From NCBI GenBank assembly GCA_002430835.1, contig DJDA01000029.1, forward strand, positions 1-15,983: DNA of 15,983 nucleotides, in the 5' to 3' direction. Numbering within the stretch: position 1 is the first letter of the stretch; every line of letters begins with the position of its first letter. Below the pieces are notes generated by a model that saw nothing but the letters and a program-made list of their open reading frames with translations, had not been told where the DNA came from and made no database searches. Made by a program: the position numbers and the translations under genes. This stretch comes from Brevundimonas sp. UBA5936. GTDB lineage: Bacteria; Pseudomonadota; Alphaproteobacteria; Caulobacterales; Caulobacteraceae. Of the stretch, positions 1 through 5,008 are shown one piece after another.

Positions 1-48
1 CGCTATCGCTCGCCGCGCGGCGCCTCGCTGCTTGAACGGGTTGGCGCC
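1..48. repeat. Repeat copy at the gspJ start, matching 985-1032
   Basis: This is the partner of the copy in the gspH leader, with 39 of 48 bases identical and the same orientation. It begins at the window edge, so its true left end may lie outside. It encodes the first residues of GspJ after the start codon. Confidence 0.6.
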
Positions 49-59
49 GCATCATCATG
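1..59 (-). CDS. gspJ: Type II secretion minor pseudopilin GspJ, N-terminal fragment (cut by window edge)
   Basis: Only the first 19 codons are visible, reading MMMRRQPVQAARRRAASDS, and the frame stays open to the left edge. The first ATG overlaps the gspI stop as ATGA, which implies translational coupling. The identity is inferred from gene order: gspJ normally follows gspI in this operon and encodes a minor pseudopilin of the pilus tip complex in the inner membrane and periplasm. No GFTL-type prepilin motif is reached inside the window. The visible codons coincide with a DNA repeat also found in the gspH leader (985-1032), so the leader is probably repeat-derived. Three in-frame ATGs stand in a row, so the exact start is uncertain by one or two codons. 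Confidence 0.5.
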
Positions 60-573
60 CGCCCGCCGCCCGGAACAGCACGCGCTCGGCGGCCTGTTCC
101 TCATCGGCGAAGACGCGCACGTCGATGCGGCCGACGCCGGGCATGTCGGTCGCGCTGACCACCCGCACCCAGCGCCATTCGCGCCCGCCCAGGGACGCCT
201 GCCCCGAGGTGCTTCCACTGGGCAGGTCGCGCGCGATCATCGCCTCGGCGGCGATATTGTCTGCGACGACGCCGCCCAGCGTCCGCGTCTCGACGCGCGC
301 CGCCGAGCGCGTGCTCTCGCCCGACAGGTTCAGCAGCGCCATCGCCGCCAGACCGAACACGGCCAGCGCCACAAGGCATTCGATCAGGGTGAAGCCCCCC
401 CTTAAAGCCCTCCCCCTCGATGGGGGAGGGTTGGGTGGGGGTGCAGGCAGGGCGCGTAGAGTTGAGGTGCTGAGACGCCGCGCCGCCCGCGCCCTCTCTC
501 GCAAGGTCGCGCCCGCACCCCAATCCCCGGCCCTTCCCCCCTCGAGGGGGAAGGGAGCAGACGCTCTATTCAT
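55..573 (-). CDS. gspI: Type II secretion minor pseudopilin GspI with an expanded leader
   Basis: GspI is a minor pseudopilin that forms the tip complex with GspH, GspJ and GspK; prepilin peptidase cuts it after the glycine before the hydrophobic helix. The prepilin motif GGFTLIECLVALAVFGLAA is clear at about residues 59-77, followed by a short GspI-like globular domain ending in VLFRAAGA. The start is ATG 573, eight bases inside gspH, with a GAGGTGA ribosome site 6 bases upstream. The odd feature is the leader. It has about 60 residues instead of the usual 6-15, is rich in Pro, Arg and Gly, and is encoded by a double-palindrome repeat (408-555) sitting between the start and the cleavage site. 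GspI identity is confident from order and motif. Whether so long a leader is processed is unknown. Confidence 0.85.
   Translation of the reverse strand: MNRASAPFPLEGGRAGDWGAGATLRERARAARRLSTSTLRALPAPPPNPPPSRGRALRGGFTLIECLVALAVFGLAAMALLNLSGESTRSAARVETRTLGGVVADNIAAEAMIARDLPSGSTSGQASLGGREWRWVRVVSATDMPGVGRIDVRVFADEEQAAERVLFRAAGA
408..555. repeat. BIME-like double palindromic repeat inside the gspI leader
   Basis: Two perfect hairpins bracket this element. The left one is CCCTCCCCC (408-416) facing GGGGGAGGG (422-430). The right one is CCCTTCCCCC (531-540) facing GGGGGAAGGG (546-555). Just inside them, GGGTGGGGGTGC (about 434-445) and GCACCCCAATCCC (515-527) are roughly inverted, so the whole 148 bases form one large imperfect inverted repeat, like paired REP sequences. 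Such C-runs around TCGA are, from memory, common dispersed intergenic repeats in Caulobacterales. Here the element lies in frame within coding DNA. A related single hairpin lies at 6393-6413. Confidence 0.75.
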
Positions 574-1102
574 GGATCGTCACCTCGCCTGCGCCGTCGA
601 TGGCGACGGTGACGGCCTGGCCCTCGCGCTCCAGCCGCACGCTGGCGGCGTCGCCGCCGCCGGTCGGATCGAACACGGCGCGCGCGGCTCCGGCGACGGC
701 GGCGCCCTCGCCCCATGCCTTGGGCGCCAGAACGCCGGTCAAAGGCGTCCAGACGGCGCCGTCGAAACTCTCGAAACCATAGCCCGCCGCATCGGCGCGC
801 AGGGCCACCGGGCGGTTGGTCATCACCGCCTCTTCGCGCGCCAGGGTCAGACGCGCGGCGAACCGCTCGGCCTCGACCGCCAGCGTCGGGCGCGGGTCCG
901 GCATGGACAGCAGCACCGCCCCCGCCGCCACGCCGATGATGGCGATCACGACCATTAACTCGACAAGGGTAAACCCTTGTCGTGCGCTACCGCTCTCCGC
1001 GCGGCGGCTCGCTGCTTCAGCGCGTTTGGGCGTTCCCACGGCTACCGAACCGGCCGGGCGAGAGAGCGCTTCAGCCCTGCCAGTTGCCGATGTCGGCGTC
1101 AT
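566..1102 (-). CDS. gspH: Type II secretion minor pseudopilin GspH
   Basis: This is a GspH-type minor pseudopilin of the type II secretion pseudopilus. The prepilin cleavage motif is RQ-GFTLVELMVVIAIIG, with the glycine at residue 43 and the essential Glu at position +5 (residue 48). A beta-rich GspH domain follows (LTLAREEAVMTNRPVAL... to VTIHE). ATG 1102 was chosen because a purine-rich GGCGAGGGGA stands directly upstream. It overlaps the end of gspG by 32 bases and gives a 43-residue leader. An alternative GTG at 1039 lies after the gspG stop, gives a 22-residue leader and has no clear ribosome site. Either leader is longer than normal and carries a repeat shared with gspJ (985-1032). The family call is firm; the start is not. 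Confidence 0.85.
   Translation of the reverse strand: MTPTSATGRAEALSRPAGSVAVGTPKRAEAASRRAESGSARQGFTLVELMVVIAIIGVAAGAVLLSMPDPRPTLAVEAERFAARLTLAREEAVMTNRPVALRADAAGYGFESFDGAVWTPLTGVLAPKAWGEGAAVAGAARAVFDPTGGGDAASVRLEREGQAVTVAIDGAGEVTIHE
961..982. repeat. Perfect 22-base palindrome across the GspH prepilin cleavage codons
   Basis: CGACAAGGGT (961-970), two A bases, then ACCCTTGTCG (973-982) form a perfect inverted repeat. On the minus strand it reads exactly through codons for R-Q-G-F-T-L-V, the prepilin peptidase recognition site. It uses TTT and CTT codons, which are uncommon in such GC-rich DNA. The matching stretch of gspG (1465-1487) is only partly symmetric, so the symmetry is not forced by the protein motif. 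Confidence 0.7.
985..1032. repeat. Repeat copy in the gspH leader, matching 1-48
   Basis: Aligned without gaps to bases 1-48, this stretch matches at 39 of 48 positions and at 30 of the first 33. Both copies fall in the N-terminal leader codons of a pseudopilin gene (gspH and gspJ) and in the same orientation. The core contains the palindromes CCGCGCGG and, in this copy, CGCTG-CTT-CAGCG. A more diverged stretch at 1041-1075 shares only the ends GCTACCG and GCTTCAGC. This looks like a REP-type dispersed repeat. Confidence 0.6.
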
Positions 1103-1523
1103 TCCCCTCGCCCCCTTCCTGACCGTCGGCGCCGAAGGACCAGATGTCGAACTGGCCGCCGTGAGCGCTGCGGCGACGGTACTGATAGGGATTGCCCCAC
1201 GGGTCTTCCGGCAGGCGGCGAACATAGCCGCCTTGGCGATAGCGTTCCGGCCGCGCCAGATCGGCGGGCGGCGCCGTCAGCGCCTTCAGACCCTGCTGGT
1301 CCGTCGGGAAGGTCAGATTGTCGAGGCGATAGGTCTCCACCGCCTGCTCCAGCACCGAGATGTCGGCCCGCGCCTTGCCGACCATGGCCTTGTCCTGACT
1401 GGGCAGGACATTGATCGCCACCACCGTCGCCAACAGGCCGATGATGACGATGACGACCATCAGTTCGACAAGGGTGAAGCCCTGACGTTTCTGGCGCTTG
1501 TCCTGAATATCTTCGTTGCGCAT
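1071..1523 (-). CDS. gspG: Type II secretion major pseudopilin GspG
   Basis: GspG is the main subunit of the periplasmic pseudopilus that pushes substrates through the outer-membrane secretin. The protein has a 15-residue basic leader ending KRQ-G, then FTLVELMVVIVIIGLLATVVA as the N-terminal helix with Glu at +5. The C-terminal half carries the GspG signature DPWGNPYQYRRRS...GQFDIWSFGADG, which builds the calcium-binding loop. The length of 150 residues is normal. ATG 1523 was chosen over the GTG at 1538 because GAGGAGA lies 7 bases upstream of it, and it starts 11 bases after the gspF stop. Unlike its neighbours gspH and gspI, its leader is of near-normal length and free of repeats. Confidence 0.95.
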   Translation of the reverse strand: MRNEDIQDKRQKRQGFTLVELMVVIVIIGLLATVVAINVLPSQDKAMVGKARADISVLEQAVETYRLDNLTFPTDQQGLKALTAPPADLARPERYRQGGYVRRLPEDPWGNPYQYRRRSAHGGQFDIWSFGADGQEGGEGNDADIGNWQG

Positions 1524-1534
1524 GGAAGGTCTCC

Positions 1535-2728
1535 TCACCCCAGAGCCAGGGTGTTGATCTGAAGAATGGGAAGCAGGATCGACAGCACGATCACGGCGAC
1601 GATCCCGCCCATGACCACGATGATCGCCGGCTCCAGCAGGCTGAGCATCACGGCGGTGAAGTTGGAGAATTCGCGCTCCAGATAGTCGGCCGCGCGCTCC
1701 AGCATGGGCTCCAGTCGACCGCTGCTTTCGCCGGATGCGGTCATGTAGACGAGGATGGGCGGGAACACCTCGGCGCGGCGCATGGCGGCCGACAGGCCTC
1801 CGCCCTCGCGCACGGCCTCGGCCATCTGTTCGGTGGCGCGGCGCAGGGCGCGGTTGGAGACGGTGCGGGCGGTGATGGTCAGCCCCTCCAGCACCGGCAG
1901 GCCCGCCGCGATCATGGTCGACAGGGTGCGGGCCATGCGCGCCCCGTGCAGGTCGCGCGTCAGCCGTCCGACCAGCGGCAGCCTGAGCACCCAGGCGTCC
2001 AGCTTCAGCCGCACCGCTTCGCGCCGCCGCGCGATCAGCCCCGCGGCGACGACGGCGGCGATGACCAGCGCCATCAGCCAGCCCCAGTCCCGCATCAGGT
2101 CCGACAGACCGATGACCAAGCGTGTCAGCAGCGGCAGGGTCTGGCCCATGCTGTCGAACTGATCGACCACCTTGGGCACGATGTAGGTCATCATGGCGAC
2201 GATGACGCCCAGCAGCATCAGGGCGTTCTGGGTGTAGTTGACCACGCCCGAGGTGAAGGCCTCGCGCACCAGATTGGCGTCGAACAGGACGGAGGAGACG
2301 AACGTCCCCGAATGCTGGCTGCGCAGGCGCGACAGGTCGGCCCGGATCATGCCCGAGAACAGCTGCTTCTGGATGTCGCCGACGATGCCGTGGCCCAGCC
2401 GGTTCACCAGTGCCGCCTGGCCCGCCATGCTCAGCGAGCGGATCACCGCCACGACGATGATGAACAGGGGAATGGCGATCAGCACCTTGTCCGCCGGGAT
2501 GGTGACGGTCTTCCAGATGGTCACCGGTCCTGCGTGCTGGCCGAACAGCAGGTCGATCGCAGGCTCCAGGAACTTGAGCAGCAGGGCCGTCAGACCGCCC
2601 GACACGCCCGCCAGCAGCATGGAGGTGAAGAAGGCCGGCTTGTGCCGCGACAGATACTCGCGCCAGATGCGGGCGAGCAGGGGCCGCAGCGGCTCGCGGG
2701 CGTCGTCATGAGGGGCGGGAACGGTCAT
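1535..2728 (-). CDS. Chimera: MsbA-like ABC exporter N-terminus fused in frame to the GspF C-terminus
   Basis: Residues about 1-175 read like the start of an MsbA/lipid-exporter ABC membrane domain: REYLSRHKPAFF, helix 1 ending LLKFLEPAIDLLFG, helix 2 IAIPLFIIVVAVIRSLS, then GHGIVGDIQKQLFSGMI, the first coupling-helix region. From about residue 181 the protein is GspF: TYIVPKVVDQFDSMGQTLPLLT, a membrane helix (216-233), RTLSTMIAAGLPVLEGLTI, FPPILVYMTASGESSGRLEPML and the C-terminal helix (366-390). The join falls inside the helix around LLGVIVAMMTY (DNA about 2185-2215). The first cytoplasmic domain of GspF, which contacts the GspE ATPase, is missing, and so are the ABC exporter's later helices and its ATPase. 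Total length (397) is close to normal GspF. ATG 2728 is preferred; a TTG at 2758 is possible. The fragment identities are confident. Function is doubtful: this is either a rearranged gene or an assembly error. Confidence 0.85.
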   Translation of the reverse strand: MTVPAPHDDAREPLRPLLARIWREYLSRHKPAFFTSMLLAGVSGGLTALLLKFLEPAIDLLFGQHAGPVTIWKTVTIPADKVLIAIPLFIIVVAVIRSLSMAGQAALVNRLGHGIVGDIQKQLFSGMIRADLSRLRSQHSGTFVSSVLFDANLVREAFTSGVVNYTQNALMLLGVIVAMMTYIVPKVVDQFDSMGQTLPLLTRLVIGLSDLMRDWGWLMALVIAAVVAAGLIARRREAVRLKLDAWVLRLPLVGRLTRDLHGARMARTLSTMIAAGLPVLEGLTITARTVSNRALRRATEQMAEAVREGGGLSAAMRRAEVFPPILVYMTASGESSGRLEPMLERAADYLEREFSNFTAVMLSLLEPAIIVVMGGIVAVIVLSILLPILQINTLALG

Positions 2729-2758
2729 CGGCCTTCGGTCGAACGGCTGAGGCGTCAA

Positions 2759-2832
2759 GTCAAGCGGCCGCGCGCGAGAGAGACGGCCTTGGGACGGGTG
2801 ACGCCGGGTGCAAACGGCGCTATCTCGCCGTC
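2759..2832. promoter_or_regulatory. Divergent intergenic region between the gspF chimera and the phosphatase gene
   Basis: This short gap separates two genes transcribed away from each other, so it must contain, or once contained, start signals for both. By position it would be the promoter of an msbA-like gene, not of a secretion operon. I could not identify convincing -35/-10 pairs in it. No strong Shine-Dalgarno sequence precedes ATG 2833. Confidence 0.35.
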
Positions 2833-3498
2833 ATGGGGCGCTACGATCTGACTACGCCGTTCGGCCGTTTCAAGGCGCGCTGGTCCTATTTCTGGAAGGA
2901 TCACGCCTTTCTGCGCACGGCGTTCACCAACGCCCACTGGCTGGGGCCGGACCTGGTGCGGACCAATCAGCCGTCGCCGCGCCAGCTGGCCTGGTGGAAG
3001 CGGCAGGGCGTCCGCACCGTCGTCAATCTGCGCGGTCAGAGGGACGAAGCCTATTACTGGCTGGAGAAGGACGCCTGCGAACGGCTGGGCCTGACCCTGA
3101 TCGACGCGCCGCTGGATTCGCGCGATCCGCCGGGCAAGGACCGGGTGCGCCGGGCCAAGGCCCTGTTCCAGACGATGGAGTATCCGGCCCTGATCCACTG
3201 CAAGTCGGGCGCGGACCGGGCGGGCATGATGGCGGTCTTCTATCGCCACTTCCACCTGGGCGAACCGATCTCGGCGGCGATGGAGGAGCTGGGCAAGCGC
3301 ACCCTGCACAGCCGCGAGGGGCTGACCGGCGTGCTGGATTATACGCTGGAGAAATATGTCGCCGAGGTCGAACCCACGGGCGTCAGCTTCGAGGACTGGG
3401 TCGAGAGCGACGCCTACGATCCCAAGGCGATCCGCGCCGAGTTCAAGGCCGGATGGTGGGGCAAGCTGGTCGTCGACCGCCTGTTGAAGCGCGAATAG
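2833..3498 (+). CDS. Tyrosine/dual-specificity protein phosphatase family protein
   Basis: This 221-residue, soluble-looking protein belongs to the cysteine phosphatase superfamily. The P-loop IHCKSGADRAG gives the CX5R active site with Cys123 and Arg129. A candidate general acid is in the loop DAPLDSRDPPG (91-101). It is the only plus-strand gene in the window, divergent from the msbA-gspF chimera and converging with the small gene ending at 3502. Relatives of this type act on protein phosphotyrosine or on phosphorylated lipids or sugars. Caulobacter CtpA, an essential homologue linked to the lipid A 1-phosphate and envelope integrity, is a candidate relative. That is inference from family and neighbourhood, not from an alignment. 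Start ATG 2833 is the first ATG of the conserved frame. Confidence 0.8.
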   Translation: MGRYDLTTPFGRFKARWSYFWKDHAFLRTAFTNAHWLGPDLVRTNQPSPRQLAWWKRQGVRTVVNLRGQRDEAYYWLEKDACERLGLTLIDAPLDSRDPPGKDRVRRAKALFQTMEYPALIHCKSGADRAGMMAVFYRHFHLGEPISAAMEELGKRTLHSREGLTGVLDYTLEKYVAEVEPTGVSFEDWVESDAYDPKAIRAEFKAGWWGKLVVDRLLKRE

Positions 3499-3501
3499 GG
3501 G

Positions 3502-3693
3502 TCAACCCCAGGGGCCGCGTCCGGCGGCGGGCGGCGGGGCGTTGCGCGCCGCCTGTTCCTTCTTCCACCGCTTGATCTGACGCACGTGGTCACGCTGGCG
3601 GGCCAGGACGATCAACCACAGGGCCAGGACGGCGATCAGGGAGACGACGCCGAAAATCTGCTGGCCGTCCAGCGTCTGGCCGAAAAGGGTCAA
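3502..3693 (-). CDS. Small single-span membrane protein, unknown function
   Basis: This 63-residue protein has one clear membrane helix (IFGVVSLIAVLALWLIVLA, about residues 13-31), followed by a basic, charged tail RQRDHVRQIKRWKKEQAARN and a Pro/Gly-rich end. The start is a TTG that overlaps the stop of the upstream small gene as TTGA, so translation is probably coupled. It ends four bases from the convergent phosphatase stop. I do not recognise a family. The orientation rule suggests the basic tail is cytoplasmic. A short, GC-rich reading frame could be spurious, but a hydrophobic core with a positive flank and coupling to a second membrane peptide argue that it is real. Confidence 0.55.
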   Translation of the reverse strand: MTLFGQTLDGQQIFGVVSLIAVLALWLIVLARQRDHVRQIKRWKKEQAARNAPPPAAGRGPWG

Positions 3694-3851
3694 GGTCTGC
3701 GTTCCCGATCAGCGGGGGTGATGGGGTCGTTCCAGGCGGTGTCCTGATCCTCGCCGGGGCGGGCGACGTGCGGCGGCCCCTTGCGCACGACCCAGACGAT
3801 CGCCGCCACGGCGACAATCACCAGAAGCAGGACGATGAGGGTCGGCAGCAT
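3690..3851 (-). CDS. Very small membrane protein (53 residues), unknown function
   Basis: ATG 3851 opens a 53-codon frame. It begins MLPTLIVLLLVIVAVAAIVW, one hydrophobic helix at the extreme N-terminus, then VVRKGPPHVARPGED and a polar acidic/proline tail ending RERRP. An AGGA ribosome site lies 6 bases upstream. Its TGA overlaps the TTG start of the next small membrane gene (3502-3693), suggesting a two-gene unit. Both proteins have one helix and a polar tail, so they may act as a pair. I know no family for it. Confidence 0.55.
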   Translation of the reverse strand: MLPTLIVLLLVIVAVAAIVWVVRKGPPHVARPGEDQDTAWNDPITPADRERRP

Positions 3852-3873
3852 GGGAAATCCTGTTCATGACAAA

Positions 3874-3903
3874 GGCGGCTGATGAGAAAGCGCATCAGCC
3901 GCC
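3874..3903 (-). terminator. Hairpin terminator after the DUF4170 gene
   Basis: GGCGGCTGATG (3874-3884) and CATCAGCCGCC (3893-3903) are perfect 11-base arms around an 8-base loop. On the minus strand the hairpin is followed by TTTGT, a weak U-tract. It lies 46 bases past the DUF4170 stop and before the two small membrane genes, so it probably ends the long minus-strand operon. Confidence 0.7.
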
Positions 3904-3948
3904 CCTGCGGTTCCTGAACAGCGGCGTAACTGCGCCGTGAACGGTGGA

Positions 3949-4200
3949 TCAGGCGTCGGTGCGCGGGTCGATCAGCTTGTGCGCGTGCAGGATGAAGTAG
4001 CGCATGTGGGCGTTGTCGACGGTCGCCTGGGCGCGGGCCTTCCAGGCCTTCTTGGCTTCTTCGTAGTTGCCGAAGGCGCCGACGAACTCGACCTGCGACA
4101 GGTCGCGGAAGACGGGCTCGGCCGGATGGCGCATTTCGCCGCCGATGACGAGGTGAAGCAGTTGGGGGTCGTGAGAGTCGGCCATGGAGAGGGGGTCCAT
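3949..4200 (-). CDS. DUF4170 family protein
   Basis: This small soluble protein of 83 residues resembles the DUF4170 family of alphaproteobacteria, with the conserved core FVGAFGNYEEAKKAWKARAQ followed by NAHMRYFILHAHKLIDP. Its function is unknown. The family commonly sits beside IMPase-like and pmbA genes and lipid A/Kdo genes, as I recall, and here it follows the IMPase gene by 13 bases in the same direction. An ATG at 4185 (MADSHDPQ) is an equally plausible start; neither has a clear ribosome site. It is the last gene before the 3874-3903 hairpin. Confidence 0.75.
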   Translation of the reverse strand: MDPLSMADSHDPQLLHLVIGGEMRHPAEPVFRDLSQVEFVGAFGNYEEAKKAWKARAQATVDNAHMRYFILHAHKLIDPRTDA

Positions 4201-4213
4201 TGCGGGAGGAATG

Positions 4214-5008
4214 TCAGATGGCCAGCGGGATAGGCGCTGTGCGCCTCACGATCAACGGGTGAAGGGCTGGCGCGGCGCATATCAGGCTGGTTTGACGCGG
4301 ATCGGGGCGATTAAAGCGCCACGGACGGCCCATGTGGTCGCTGACCTTGGCTCCGGCTTCTTCAGCGATCAGGGCGCCGGCGCAGACGTCCCAGTCCCAT
4401 TTGGGGCTGATGGCGATGGCCGCATCGAACGCCCCCGCCGCCACCAGCGCCATGCGATAGGCCAGGGCGTTGCGCTTTGAGAAACGCATCGGCGGCCACG
4501 GCTCGTCCCATTCGCGCGCCTCCATCAGCCGGGCGTCGGCCAGAAGCTCGGCGTCTTCCAGATCGTCGGTGTCGGAGGCGCTGATAGGGCGGCCCTGAAG
4601 ACGGGCGCCGCCGCCAAGCGTGGCCTCGAACACCTCGTCCATCATCGGGGCGTGGATGACGGCGGCGACGGGGCGGCCGTCCTCGACCACGGCGATGGGC
4701 ACGCACCACCACGGCTTGTTCTTCATGAAGGCGACGGTGCCGTCGATCGGGTCGACGACGAAGATGCGCTTCTTCGACAGCCGCTCCGTGCTGTCGGCCG
4801 TCTCTTCGGACAGCCAGCCGTAGTCGGGGCGGGCCGTCAGCAGCGTGTCGCGCAGCAGTTGATCCACCGCCAGATCGGCGCTGGTGACGGGCGAGCCGCC
4901 GTCCTTGGACCAGACCTTCAGCCCGGCCTCGCGGTGTTCGAGCGCCAGCCGACCGGCGGCCAGCGCCGCGTCGCGGATCAGGTCAAGGTCGGCGCTGTAG
5001 TCGCTCAT
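4214..5008 (-). CDS. Inositol-monophosphatase family enzyme, possibly 3'(2'),5'-bisphosphate nucleotidase (CysQ-like)
   Basis: This is a magnesium-dependent sugar/nucleotide phosphatase of the IMPase fold with 264 residues, the usual length. The metal-site motifs are all present: SPVTSADLAVDQLL (39-52), SEET with Glu68 and Glu69, DPIDGT with Asp86, Asp89 and Thr91, and WDWDVCAGALIAEEAGA with the metal ligand Asp207. Substrate cannot be fixed from motifs alone. CysQ relatives hydrolyse 3'-phosphoadenosine 5'-phosphate, while others act on inositol or histidinol phosphate. The start ATG overlaps the pmbA stop as ATGA, a strong sign of co-translation with PmbA. Confidence 0.85.
   Translation of the reverse strand: MSDYSADLDLIRDAALAAGRLALEHREAGLKVWSKDGGSPVTSADLAVDQLLRDTLLTARPDYGWLSEETADSTERLSKKRIFVVDPIDGTVAFMKNKPWWCVPIAVVEDGRPVAAVIHAPMMDEVFEATLGGGARLQGRPISASDTDDLEDAELLADARLMEAREWDEPWPPMRFSKRNALAYRMALVAAGAFDAAIAISPKWDWDVCAGALIAEEAGAKVSDHMGRPWRFNRPDPRQTSLICAAPALHPLIVRRTAPIPLAI

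Noticed and set aside
101..573. Alternative minus-strand frame through the gspI repeat reading TPTQPSPIEGEG
   Set aside because: This is the repeat element read in another frame. It loses the GFTLIE prepilin motif that defines gspI.
2755..3309. Minus-strand open frame that would lie upstream of the gspF chimera
   Set aside because: It is antisense to the phosphatase gene, which has an intact CX5R site. The antisense translation resembles no family.
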